The notes below the pieces were generated by a model. That model had not been told where the DNA came from and searched no databases. It worked only from the letters and a program-made list of their open reading frames with translations. A DNA stretch of 64,000 nucleotides. Source: Pantoea sp050157905 (GTDB lineage Bacteria; Pseudomonadota; Gammaproteobacteria; Enterobacterales; Enterobacteriaceae). Where the stretch lies: assembly GCF_050157905.1 (NCBI RefSeq), contig NZ_JBKIWZ010000001.1:3596001-3660000 (forward strand), given 5' to 3'. The position numbers and the translations under genes were made by a program. This document shows positions 17,313 to 25,489 of this stretch, one piece after another. The first letter of the stretch is position 1, and each line of letters begins with the position of its first letter.

Positions 17313-18251
17313 ATGAGTCTGGAACGCAACCCAGTGTTGAATAAAAGTAGAGAATCCCGCACCTCGTCAGATGATCTCGCCTTCTTTGTCCGGCTGGCCG
17401 CGCTGGATAGTCTGACGGCGGCGGCGCACGAACTGGGCCTGTCGCTGGCGGCGGTCAGTAAACGTCTGAGCCAGCTGGAGCAGCGCCTCGGCGTGCAGCT
17501 GCTGCGCCGCACCACGCGACGGCTGGAACTGACGGCGGAAGGCCGCCGTTATCTGGCGGGCGCCCGACCGCTGCTGGAGCAGCTGGCTGCGCTGGAGGAA
17601 GCCGTCAGCGGAGAAACCGCTCAGTTACGCGGCACACTGAACATCAACGCCTCATTCGGCTTTGGCCGTCGCCATATTGCGCCCTGTGTATCGGCTTTTG
17701 CCGCACTGCATCCGCAGCTCTCGCTGTCACTGCAGCTCAGCAGTCAGTCACTGAACTTTCCGGATGCGAATATGGATATTGATATTCGCGTCGGCGAACC
17801 GCCCGATTCACGGCTGGTGGCGCGCAGACTGCGAACCAATCCGCGTATTCTCTGCTGCTCGCCTGCCTATGCTGCCCGGCACGGTCTGCCTGCCACCGTG
17901 CGCGATCTTGCGCAGCACAACTGCATTTTACTGCGCCAGCACGACAGCGATTTTACCCTGTGGCGGCTGAACTGCGGCGATCAGAGCATCACGCAGAAAG
18001 TGCGCGGTAGCCTGATCACTAACGATGGCGAAGTAGCGATGCGCCTGGCGATGGACGGACATGGCATTCTGCTGCGTTCCTGGTGGGATGCGCAGCACAG
18101 TCTGGCATCGGGCGAACTGCTGCCGGTGTTACCCGACTGGCAGGCGCCGGATGGGGATATTTTTGCTGTCTGGCAGGCGCAGCGTCAGCTTCCGGCACGG
18201 ATTTCCGCCTTTGTCGCCTTTCTGCAACAGCATCTTCAATCAATTGCGTAG
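17313..18251 (+). CDS. dmlR: LysR-family regulator, DmlR-like
   Basis: 312 residues. N-terminal winged helix LAFFVRLAALDSLTAAAHELGLSLAAVSKRLSQLEQRLGVQLLRRTTRRLELT, then the LysR effector domain (GFGRRHIAPCVSAFAALHP onward). It is divergent from the D-malate dehydrogenase gene with only 64 bases between start codons, the usual arrangement for a LysR activator and its target; the operator must lie in that gap. Start ATG 17313 follows GGGGAGATA. It has an N-terminal tail of about 20 residues before the HTH, longer than in E. coli DmlR. Confidence 0.85.
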   Translation: MSLERNPVLNKSRESRTSSDDLAFFVRLAALDSLTAAAHELGLSLAAVSKRLSQLEQRLGVQLLRRTTRRLELTAEGRRYLAGARPLLEQLAALEEAVSGETAQLRGTLNINASFGFGRRHIAPCVSAFAALHPQLSLSLQLSSQSLNFPDANMDIDIRVGEPPDSRLVARRLRTNPRILCCSPAYAARHGLPATVRDLAQHNCILLRQHDSDFTLWRLNCGDQSITQKVRGSLITNDGEVAMRLAMDGHGILLRSWWDAQHSLASGELLPVLPDWQAPDGDIFAVWQAQRQLPARISAFVAFLQQHLQSIA

Positions 18252-18354
18252 TCAGTTATGCCTGCTCCTCTTTCAGCGGTGCTGAGCACGTTATATACCG
18301 CATAATGCTGATTTGCGCGTTCGGGCAGGCTGATGCGTTTACACAATTTTCGCT

Positions 18355-18377
18355 GATGCGTATGATTCTCATTCTTT
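18355..18377. promoter_or_regulatory. Probable Fur box upstream of yncE-like gene
   Basis: The stretch 18355-18377 (GATGCGTATGATTCTCATTC and following T) resembles the Fur consensus GATAATGATWATCATTATC, best in its right half. It lies about 65-85 bases before the start of the YncE-like gene. In E. coli yncE is an iron-repressed gene, which supports the call. Confidence 0.6.
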
Positions 18378-18441
18378 TTATTCCAGCCTGCCGGGTCTGC
18401 TGGGTCCCGCCCGGAGCAGCAGTTCGACAGAGGAGTTAAGC

Positions 18442-19527
18442 ATGAAAGCGTTGTTCAGCCCGCATAAGCTGGCCCTTACCCTGGCGGTGGTCAGCGTCTT
18501 TAGCCTGACCGGATGTCAGACCACAACGAAAAAAGTGGATGGCAGCGGCGCGGTGGTGATGCAGCCCTCCAGCCCGGACAATCTGATCCAGCGTGAGCTG
18601 GAAGAGGGCGTGCAGCAGATCGTCTATCTGCCCGCAACCAATACGCTTTACATCGCCAGCGCGCAGGCGGCAGAGACGATTAGCGGCGGTATGATCCATC
18701 AGCTTGATGCGACCACGCTGCAGAGTCGCGGAGCAGGGCACTTCGATCTGAAAAATGTGGGTCTGATCGGTGAACCGGACGGCAGTGCGCTTTATGCCAC
18801 CAACGCCGTTGATGGCGCGATCACCGCGATCGATCCGGCAAACGGCAGGGTGCTGAAACGCCTGATTCTGAATGAGAAAGCTCAGGATGGTCAGCCCTGC
18901 CATCCACATGAAATTTTACTGCATGACGGCCTGCTCTATGTGGGTGATTCGGGGGTGATCTGGGTCGTTCAGGCGAAAACCCTGAAGCTGAAAGCCCGGA
19001 TTACCGCAGCCGGAAGCGCAATCGGCGGCCTCCTGTTTTCCCCGGTCAGCGACCGGATTTACGCGACGAATGGCAGCGGAGAAATCCTGATTATCAATCC
19101 GCGTAATCACAGGATTGAGCAGCGTCTGACGGCGGGTGACGGACAGGCCGATCCGTTCCTTAACATGGCGGAAGATCCGGCAACGGGCCGGCTGTTTGTC
19201 ACGGCGCATTCTCCGGCCGGACAGGCGCGGGTGTTTGATGAGCGGAGTGGCCGGGTGATCCAGAGTCTGATACCGGGCAATGCATGGGGGATTAAATTTA
19301 ACGGCAAGCGCAATGAAATCTACATCAGCCAGCGTGCGTCGAAAAAGGTGCTGCAGCTGGATGGTACGACTTATGAGATTAAAAACAGCTGGTCCTTCGA
19401 GGGGCATCCTGAAAATCTGCTGGTCGCACCGGATGGGCAGACGCTCTTTGTCACCCTGAAACAGGCGATAAATGAGGATAATGGCGGCCAGGCGCAGGAT
19501 GGCGTGGTGCGAATTAATCTGCAGTAA
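18442..19527 (+). CDS. YncE-like beta-propeller lipoprotein, iron-regulated
   Basis: 361 residues. Signal peptide with lipobox LTGC, so Cys25 should be lipidated. The rest is a seven-bladed YVTN/YncE-type propeller with repeated motifs such as NTLYIAS, GSALYATNAVDGAITAIDPANGRV, DRIYATNGSGEILIINPRNHR and GRLFVTAHS. E. coli YncE is a Fur-repressed periplasmic propeller reported to bind DNA; its function remains unclear. Unlike the E. coli protein, this copy looks membrane-anchored. A probable Fur box lies upstream. No TonB receptor gene adjoins it, in contrast with yncD-yncE. Confidence 0.78.
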   Translation: MKALFSPHKLALTLAVVSVFSLTGCQTTTKKVDGSGAVVMQPSSPDNLIQRELEEGVQQIVYLPATNTLYIASAQAAETISGGMIHQLDATTLQSRGAGHFDLKNVGLIGEPDGSALYATNAVDGAITAIDPANGRVLKRLILNEKAQDGQPCHPHEILLHDGLLYVGDSGVIWVVQAKTLKLKARITAAGSAIGGLLFSPVSDRIYATNGSGEILIINPRNHRIEQRLTAGDGQADPFLNMAEDPATGRLFVTAHSPAGQARVFDERSGRVIQSLIPGNAWGIKFNGKRNEIYISQRASKKVLQLDGTTYEIKNSWSFEGHPENLLVAPDGQTLFVTLKQAINEDNGGQAQDGVVRINLQ

Positions 19528-19530
19528 AGA

Positions 19531-19552
19531 AAGGCGGCGCGACGGCCGCCCT
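19531..19552 (-). terminator. Terminator of the DUF1330-yghU operon
   Basis: Stem GGCGGC/GCCGCC (about 19535-19552) followed on the minus strand by TTTCTTT. Located between the convergent YncE-like and DUF1330 genes. Confidence 0.65.
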
Positions 19553-19564
19553 GTTAGCTGTTAC

Positions 19565-19858
19565 CTACTTATTGACACCCTCAACCAGCACGACGCGGTA
19601 GTTGGCACCTTTCAGACGATGCGCTTTGGCCGCCTGATATTCCGGGCTGTCGTACCAGGCGTGAGCCGCTTCGCGGCTCGCAAACTCCAGAATGACCACA
19701 CCTTCCGCTTCCTGACCTTCCAGTGTTTCCAGCTCGCCATAAAAAGCGAGTGGATTGATCTGATGATCGCCCCGTGCCTGGCCCGCTTTTTCAGCGTAGA
19801 TCGCCATTTCATCCTGGTTCAGGGTGTTATCACGAATAAAAACAACGTATGCACTCAC
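19565..19858 (-). CDS. DUF1330 (dimeric alpha/beta barrel) small protein
   Basis: 97 residues from GTG 19858, preceded by AAGGAGAAACCT, a strong ribosome site that decides the start. The fold is ferredoxin-like: AYVVFIRDNTLNQDEMAIYAEKAG, then VVILEFASREAAHAWYDSPEYQAAKAHRLKGANYRVVLVEG, the last part being the DUF1330 hallmark. Function is unknown. It starts 10 bases after the end of yghU on the same strand, so the pair is an operon and may act together in detoxification. Confidence 0.85.
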   Translation of the reverse strand: MSAYVVFIRDNTLNQDEMAIYAEKAGQARGDHQINPLAFYGELETLEGQEAEGVVILEFASREAAHAWYDSPEYQAAKAHRLKGANYRVVLVEGVNK

Positions 19859-19868
19859 AGGTTTCTCC

Positions 19869-20732
19869 TTAGGCTTTTTTATCCTGAGTCTGGGTATCAA
19901 AGTCGGCGGCATCATGACGCTCATGCAGCTGATCGGCCGGATCACCCATCACACGGTTGACCTTGCGGCCACGTATTACGGCAGGGCGCTGCGCGATCTC
20001 ATTCGCCCAGCGCACCACATTTTTATAGGACTGCACATCCAGGAATTCGGCAGCGCCATATTGATCGTTGAGCACCATGTTGCCGTACCACGGCCAGGTG
20101 GCGATGTCGGCGATGGTGTAATCCTCACCGGCCAGATAGCGGTTGTCTGCCAGCTGACGATCCAGTACGTCAAGTTGACGCTTCGCTTCCAGCGTGAAGC
20201 GATTGATGGCGTACTCAATTTTTTCCGGCGCGTAATGATAGAAATGACCGAAACCACCGCCCAGATAAGGTGCGGAGCCCTGTAGCCAGAACAGCCAGTT
20301 CAGGGTTTCGGTACGGGAGGCGGTATCTTTTGGCAGGAAGTAGCCATATTTTTCTGCCAGATAAAGCAGGATATTGCCCGACTCAAATACCCGGATAGGC
20401 GGCGTAGCCGAGTGGTCGCTCAGCGCCGGGATTTTTGAGTTCGGGTTTACGTCGACAAAACCACTGGAGAACTGATCGCCGTCGCCGATACGAATCAGCC
20501 AGGCATCATATTCTGCATCGTTAACGTTCAGCGCCAGCAGCTCTTCCAGCAGGATAGTCACTTTCTGGCCGTTTGGCGTGCCCAGTGAATAGAGCTGCAG
20601 GGGATGTTTACCGACCGGCAACGCTTTTTCATGGGTAGGCCCTGCGAACGGACGATTCGTCTTCGCACCGTTGCCTTTAGCTTCAGGATCCCAGGTCCAG
20701 ACTTTTGCGGGCTGATATGCATTTTCCGACAT
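19869..20732 (-). CDS. yghU: Glutathione S-transferase-like disulfide-bond reductase YghU
   Basis: 287 residues, almost co-linear with E. coli YghU (288). The start MSENAYQPAKVWTWDPEAKG, the conserved LYSLGTPNGQKVTILLEELLAL thioredoxin-like domain, VNPNSKIPALSD and the helical domain LDRQLADNRYLAGEDYTIADIATWPW agree with it. E. coli YghU binds two glutathione molecules and reduces glutathione disulfide adducts and hydroperoxides. Lacks a catalytic cysteine in the usual place, as expected for this Nu-class type. First gene of an operon with DUF1330. Confidence 0.93.
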   Translation of the reverse strand: MSENAYQPAKVWTWDPEAKGNGAKTNRPFAGPTHEKALPVGKHPLQLYSLGTPNGQKVTILLEELLALNVNDAEYDAWLIRIGDGDQFSSGFVDVNPNSKIPALSDHSATPPIRVFESGNILLYLAEKYGYFLPKDTASRTETLNWLFWLQGSAPYLGGGFGHFYHYAPEKIEYAINRFTLEAKRQLDVLDRQLADNRYLAGEDYTIADIATWPWYGNMVLNDQYGAAEFLDVQSYKNVVRWANEIAQRPAVIRGRKVNRVMGDPADQLHERHDAADFDTQTQDKKA

Positions 20733-20916
20733 AATGAAAGTTCGCCTTGTGATGTGAGGGTTGGTCTGGAGTGTAGCAGGTGCTGCGAAGACGGTTTAAC
20801 TCTGCTGGCTGCGTGAAGGCGTGCTGCCCCGCGTGGAGGTCAGGCGGGCTGCGGCGTCGGAGAAAAGTGCATAAAAGTGTGTCAGGCGGAGGGGTGAGGG
20901 TTCTGATCAGGCGATA

Positions 20917-20942
20917 CCGTGCAGCAGGCGACTACTGCACGG
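20917..20942 (-). terminator. Hairpin after TIM-barrel gene
   Basis: Stem 20917-20924 with 20935-20942 (eight pairs, ten-base loop), starting 10 bases after the minus-strand stop codon. No U-tract is seen, so termination would be weak or Rho-assisted. Confidence 0.45.
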
Positions 20943-20951
20943 CAGGCAGGT

Positions 20952-21830
20952 TTACAGCAGTTCCCGCTCAATCCGTTCACGGGTTTCGATAGCCTGTACC
21001 TTCATTTTTTCCGGGTAGCCAAACAGAGAGGTGGCGATAATCGATTCACCGCCCACTTTATGTGTGCGGGTGGCAAAATCGGTGTCGCGCAGCGTTTTAA
21101 AGAGGGTGTCGAAATCTACTTCGCCTTCGCCGACGCCAACGTGCTGATGAATGGTGGCATCCACTCCCGGCGGGTTAACGATGTAGCGACAGTGTCTGGT
21201 GTGATTCATGGTGTCGGCGATCAGGACGTGGGACAGGTCGTCTCCGGCATACTCCAGCATCGGTTTCACATCGCCTTTGCCTTTGTCATAGAAAAAAGTG
21301 TGTGGCGCACTGTAGATATACTTCACGTTGTCGCTGCGGAACGACTTCACAATATCCACAGTTTCGTTACTATCTTCGCAGAAATCCCATGGATGCGCCT
21401 GACTTTCGACGCGAATCCCTTCACGTTCGAGGAGCGGCAGCAGCTCCTCCATTGAGCGATAGAACATCTCTTCGCAGATTTCCGGCTCGTTTGGCGTGCC
21501 GGAGAGTTCGGTGTTGATCACTGGCACCCCCATCTCAACCGCGATCTCAATCATCCGCTTCCAGTTTTTCACCGCCGCCTGACGACGCAGCTCATCCGGG
21601 CCGGACCAGCGATAGACGACGATAAATGAGGAGATCGCCAGGCCGGTGGCACGCAGGGCATTTTTGTACTCGGTGATGATTTCACGGCTGGCTTTGGGGT
21701 GCTTATAAAAGGGGTTGATCTGCGGATGCGGTGACTGTTCGATATAGCTGTATCCCCACTCCGCGACCTGATGAACCATTCGGGTGATGCCCAAATCTTT
21801 AATCACATCCACATCAAAAGCGATTTTCAT
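20952..21830 (-). CDS. Sugar phosphate isomerase/epimerase-like TIM-barrel protein
   Basis: 292 residues from ATG 21830, after GGAGCAGACAG; the longer open frame upstream looks non-coding. AP-endonuclease-2/xylose isomerase-like TIM barrel: early strand MKIAFDVDVIKDLG, VPVINTELSG, metal-site residues in RVESQAHPWDF and HVLIADTMNHT, and C-terminal HQHVGVGEGEVDFDTLFKTL (H-x-P/V-G-x-G-x-x-D). Such proteins isomerise or epimerise keto-sugars or dehydrate inosose. It is divergent from the LacI-type gene and likely under its control with the IolE-like and Gfo/Idh genes. Confidence 0.8.
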   Translation of the reverse strand: MKIAFDVDVIKDLGITRMVHQVAEWGYSYIEQSPHPQINPFYKHPKASREIITEYKNALRATGLAISSFIVVYRWSGPDELRRQAAVKNWKRMIEIAVEMGVPVINTELSGTPNEPEICEEMFYRSMEELLPLLEREGIRVESQAHPWDFCEDSNETVDIVKSFRSDNVKYIYSAPHTFFYDKGKGDVKPMLEYAGDDLSHVLIADTMNHTRHCRYIVNPPGVDATIHQHVGVGEGEVDFDTLFKTLRDTDFATRTHKVGGESIIATSLFGYPEKMKVQAIETRERIERELL

Positions 21831-21994
21831 CTGTCTGCTCCGGCAAGGTTGAAGGAACGGTTCCTGACTGAAGAGGACGCCTGTCTGGGTGCCACTTTTG
21901 CAGGGATCTTTCACCGGTTTTAGCAAATGACTGTTTTAAAGAGAATGCAGAAAGAAATTTATGTTTCATTTTTGCAAAAGCGATCAACTTTATG

Positions 21995-22009
21995 TGATAT
22001 TTTCTATCA
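21995..22009. promoter_or_regulatory. Candidate operator TGATA-N5-TATCA
   Basis: Inverted repeat TGATA (21995-21999) and TATCA (22005-22009) in the divergent gap between the TIM-barrel gene and the LacI-type regulator. A second, longer version occurs before the IolE-like gene, so it may be the regulator's site. Confidence 0.4.
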
Positions 22010-22090
22010 AATAAATGAGAGAAAAAGGTCGTGCCGCGATAAAGTGTTATCGCCACCCACTATAACAGAGCGTAAAGAGGGAGAAGGGAT

Positions 22091-23116
22091 ATGCCAAAAA
22101 TAACGATGGCCGCCGTTGCGCAGGCGGCGGGCGTGGGAGTGGCTACGGTGGATCGGGTGCTGAACCGTCGCGCACCGGTGCGCAGCGCCACAGAGCAGAA
22201 GGTGATGGCGGCCGCCAGATCGCTGGGCTATCAGCTGACACAGGCACACAGCCAGCATGTCGCGCCGCCCGCCGCGCAGGCGTTACGCTTTGGCTTTATC
22301 CTGTTGCCCTCGCGCTATTCGCTCTATCAGCAACTGGGCGAGGCGCTGAAACAGCAGGCGAAACAGCAGCAGCCTGCAGGCAGTGAACCGGTCTTCTGCT
22401 GGCATGATATTCATGACGTGGAGGCGGTAGCCCGTTCAGTGCGGCAGCTGGCGCAGTGCTGCGACGCGATCGCGCTGGTGGCGCTGGATCATCCGCTGAT
22501 TCGTCACGCGATTCAGGATGTTTCGCGGCTCGGTGTGCGGGTTTACGCCCTGTTCTCCGACTTTTCGGCCTGTGAACATGCGGGGTTTATCGGCATTGAC
22601 AGTCAGAAAGCGGGACGCACTGCCGCCTGGATGGCCCGCCACCTGCTGCGCCAGCCAGGGTGCGTCGGCGTGCTGATCGGCGACCATCGCTTTACCTGCC
22701 AGGAGAGCAGCGAAATCAGTTTTCGTTCCTCCCTGCGTGAGTCGGGCATCAGCCAGCGCGTGCTGGAGCCACTGAAAACGAACGAGACGGCAGAAGGGGG
22801 TTACCAGGCCACCCGGGCGCTGCTGGAGAGCCATGACGATCTGGTCATGATTTATGCCCCCTGTGGCGGCATTGAGGGCGTGGTACAGGCGCTGCGTGAG
22901 AGCGGACGCACGCAGATCGACCTGGTGTGCCACGGCCCGCTACCTGGCGACGAACTGGCGTTGATTGACGGTACCATCACGCTGATGCTGCGCCACCGTA
23001 TTGAGGCGATGGCCGAAGCGGTGGTCGCAACCTGTCTGAACGGGCGGATGGGGCCGCGGGATCGCTTTGCACAGGTTATTGTGCCCTTTGAAATTGTGAC
23101 GCGGGAAAACCTGTAG
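22091..23116 (+). CDS. LacI-family transcriptional regulator
   Basis: 341 residues. N-terminal helix-turn-helix and hinge TMAAVAQAAGVGVATVDRVLNRRAPVRSATEQKVMAAARSLGYQL; the V-D-R-V-L-N form is typical of regulators of sugar/inositol loci that bind ribose- or xylose-like ligands. The remainder is a periplasmic-binding-protein-like sensor (FGFILLPSRYSLYQQLGEAL, GFIGIDSQKAGRTAAWMARHLL). It sits between the two arms it presumably represses. ATG 22091 follows a GAGGGAGAAGG ribosome site. Confidence 0.88.
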   Translation: MPKITMAAVAQAAGVGVATVDRVLNRRAPVRSATEQKVMAAARSLGYQLTQAHSQHVAPPAAQALRFGFILLPSRYSLYQQLGEALKQQAKQQQPAGSEPVFCWHDIHDVEAVARSVRQLAQCCDAIALVALDHPLIRHAIQDVSRLGVRVYALFSDFSACEHAGFIGIDSQKAGRTAAWMARHLLRQPGCVGVLIGDHRFTCQESSEISFRSSLRESGISQRVLEPLKTNETAEGGYQATRALLESHDDLVMIYAPCGGIEGVVQALRESGRTQIDLVCHGPLPGDELALIDGTITLMLRHRIEAMAEAVVATCLNGRMGPRDRFAQVIVPFEIVTRENL

Positions 23117-23136
23117 AAAGAAGGTGTTAGCCTTTT

Positions 23137-23156
23137 AATGATAGGAATCTATCATT
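23137..23156. promoter_or_regulatory. Candidate LacI-type operator before the IolE-like gene
   Basis: Perfect inverted repeat, eight bases per arm: AATGATAG (23137-23144) and CTATCATT (23149-23156) around GAAT. It contains the TGATA...TATCA core also seen at 21995-22009. A weak promoter lies downstream: TTGTCT at 23206-23211, 18 bases, GATACT at 23230-23235. Confidence 0.5.
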
Positions 23157-23266
23157 TAATGCAGCTTTTAAAAGCGATCTCTATCAAAAAGTGAAACTTT
23201 CATCGTTGTCTGAGATGAAATTTTTGTTTGATACTGCCGGCAGTTCTTACTGCAGAGGCAGACACG

Positions 23267-24184
23267 ATGACCTTTCACATTGCTAATGCGCCCTGTAGCT
23301 GGGGCGTGGACGATCCCGCCAATCCCTGGCTGCCACCCTGGCAGAAGGTCCTGACCGAGGCCGCGCAGGCGGGCTATCCGGCCATCGAACTGGGGCCGTG
23401 GGGCTACCTGCCCACCGATCCGGCTGAGCTGACCCGGCAGCTCGATGCGCATCAGCTTTCGCTGGTGGCGGGTACGATCTTTGACGATCTGGTCAGTGAG
23501 GCCCATTTTCCCTCGCTGGTGACGCTGACCCACAACCTTTGTCGCACCCTCGCCTCTGTCCCGACGGCGGCGAAAACGCCCGGGGCCAGCGCGCCCTGTC
23601 TGGTGATTATCGACTTCGGCAATCCGGAACGGGCGAAATATGCCGGTCAGTCCGGTAATGCGCCCCGGCTTTCCGCGGATGCGTGGCAGCGCATGATGCG
23701 GCACATCACCCAGCTGAGCGAGATCGCCTGGCGGGAGTATGGCGTGCGGCCGGTGATCCATCCGCATGCGGGAGGCTGTATTGAGTTTGCCGACGAACTG
23801 GCGCAGCTGGTCAGGGATATTCCGCATCAGGTCGCAGGGCTGTGCCTGGATACCGGCCACCTCTGTTACGCCGGGATAGACCCGGTGGCGGCGCTGAAAA
23901 AGTACTGGACGCGCATCGACTATCTCCATTTCAAAGATGTGAATCTGCGGGTCTGGCAGGACGCCATCACGCGCGGAGTCGACTTCTTCACCGCCTGCGC
24001 GGAGGGCGTCATGTGCCCGCTGGGCCAGGGCGCAATCGACTATCCGGCCGTGCACGCGCTGCTGACAGAACGCCATTACCGGGGCTGGATCACCATTGAA
24101 CAGGAGCGCGATCCGCGCCTTGCCGACACCAGCCTGCGCGATGTGAAAGCCAGCCTGGACTATCTCCGAACAACTGGATTCTGA
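23267..24184 (+). CDS. Inosose dehydratase-like TIM-barrel protein (IolE-like)
   Basis: 305 residues from ATG 23267; the frame is open 39 bases further up but that part overlaps the promoter. TIM barrel with IolE-type opening IANAPCSWGVDDPANPWLPPWQKVLTEAAQAGYPAIELGPWGYLP. Metal-ligand strands are HPHAGGCIEF, LCLDTGHLCYAG and YLHFKDVN, ending with ITIEQERDP. IolE converts 2-keto-myo-inositol to a diketone. No IolB, IolC or IolD genes are nearby, so a related keto-sugar substrate is possible. Followed 10 bases later by the Gfo/Idh/MocA gene, in the same operon. Confidence 0.78.
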   Translation: MTFHIANAPCSWGVDDPANPWLPPWQKVLTEAAQAGYPAIELGPWGYLPTDPAELTRQLDAHQLSLVAGTIFDDLVSEAHFPSLVTLTHNLCRTLASVPTAAKTPGASAPCLVIIDFGNPERAKYAGQSGNAPRLSADAWQRMMRHITQLSEIAWREYGVRPVIHPHAGGCIEFADELAQLVRDIPHQVAGLCLDTGHLCYAGIDPVAALKKYWTRIDYLHFKDVNLRVWQDAITRGVDFFTACAEGVMCPLGQGAIDYPAVHALLTERHYRGWITIEQERDPRLADTSLRDVKASLDYLRTTGF

Positions 24185-24194
24185 GGGCAACAGC

Positions 24195-25363
24195 ATGATT
24201 AACGGAAAAAAAGCGGCTAATCGCTCACTGCGCTGGGGAATGATCGGCGGCGGCGGTACCAGTCAGATAGGCTACATCCACCGTTCGGCGGCGCAGCGTG
24301 ACGGTAACTTCACGCTGCTGGCGGGTGCCTTTGATATTGATGCCAGGCGCGGACGTGAGTTTGGTCAGGCGCTGGGTGTGGAACCTGAACGCTGTTACCC
24401 CGATTATGCCAGCCTGTTCGCCGGAGAAGCCCTACGCGATGATGGGGTCGAGGCGGTTTCGATCGCCACGCCGAACAATACACATTTTGCCATCTGCCGG
24501 GCGGCGCTTAATGCCGGATTGCATGTGGTATGCGAGAAGCCGCTCTGTTTTACGCTCGAAGAGGCCGATGAGCTGGAGCAGCTCAGCCGGGAGAAGCAGA
24601 AGATCGTGGGCGTCACCTACGGCTACGCCGGACATCAGCTGATCCATCAGGCCAGAGAGATGATCGCCGCAGGGGCGCTGGGCGAGATTCGCATTGTGAA
24701 CATGCAGTTTGCTCACGGTTTCCATAATGAGGCGGTGGAGCTGCAGAGTGAAAGTACCCGCTGGCGGGTAGACCCGCGTTTTGTCGGGCCGAGCTATGTA
24801 TTAGGCGATCTGGCCACGCATCCGCTGTTTATCGCCGAAACCATGCTGCCGCAGCTGAAGATGACGAGGCTGCTCTGCGCGCGCCAGAGCTTTGTTGCCT
24901 CGCGCGCGCCGCTGGAGGATAACGCTTTTGTGATGATGGAGTATGACAACGGTGCGGTCGGCACGCTCTGGGCATCGGCGGTCAATGCCGGTTCCATGCA
25001 CGGGCAGAAGATTCGCGTCGTTGGCGCGAAAGCCAGTCTGGAGTGGTGGGATGAGCAGCCTAATCAGCTGCGTTATGAAGTGCAGGGCGAGCCGGTGCGG
25101 ATTCTGGAACGCGGTATGCCCTATCTCAGTCCGAATGCGCTGGCAGAGGATCGTATCGGCGGCGGACATGCTGAAGTTTGTTTGAAGCCTGGTCGAATCT
25201 CTATCGCCGTTTCGCGCTGGCAATGGACGCCACCGATCGACGCGACATCGCTTTTCTGCAGGATTTCTGGTATCCCGATGTTCATGCAGGGTTAATGGGC
25301 GTGCGCTGGGTCGCCCAATGTGTGAAATCGGCGGATGCCGGCGCGACGTGGGTCGCATGCTGA
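24195..25363 (+). pseudogene. Gfo/Idh/MocA-family dehydrogenase, frameshifted near its 3' end
   Basis: Reads as a ~389-residue family member if one base is restored. The first frame (24195 on) gives the Rossmann fold WGMIGGGGTSQIGYIHRSA, the catalytic EKPLCF and the dimerisation domain up to GGGHAE near base 25168. It then drifts into unrelated sequence and stops at 25295. From about 25172 the family C-terminus continues in the next frame (LFEAWSNLYRRFALAMD ... GVRWVAQCVKSADAGATW), ending at 25363. A lost G in GAAGG before TTTG explains it. Either a real recent mutation or a sequencing error; the product as read would have a scrambled tail of about 40 residues. It is last gene after the IolE-like gene. 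Confidence 0.85.
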
Positions 25364-25441
25364 AGCCGCTTAAGCCAGCGTGGAGAGTAGTATGCCTGCC
25401 GGGCAGGACCCCGGCGTTTACCCATGATCCGTCATGAAAGT

Positions 25442-25466
25442 GCGGGCTTCAGTTTCAGAAGCCCGC
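25442..25466. terminator. Hairpin between convergent oxidoreductase and fimbrial genes
   Basis: Stem 25442-25450 with 25458-25466 (nine pairs, seven-base loop). Lies between the two convergent stop codons. T-rich sequence after the stem is modest on both strands. Confidence 0.55.
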
Positions 25467-25489
25467 AGTGTCCGGTCAGTCGACTCTCT

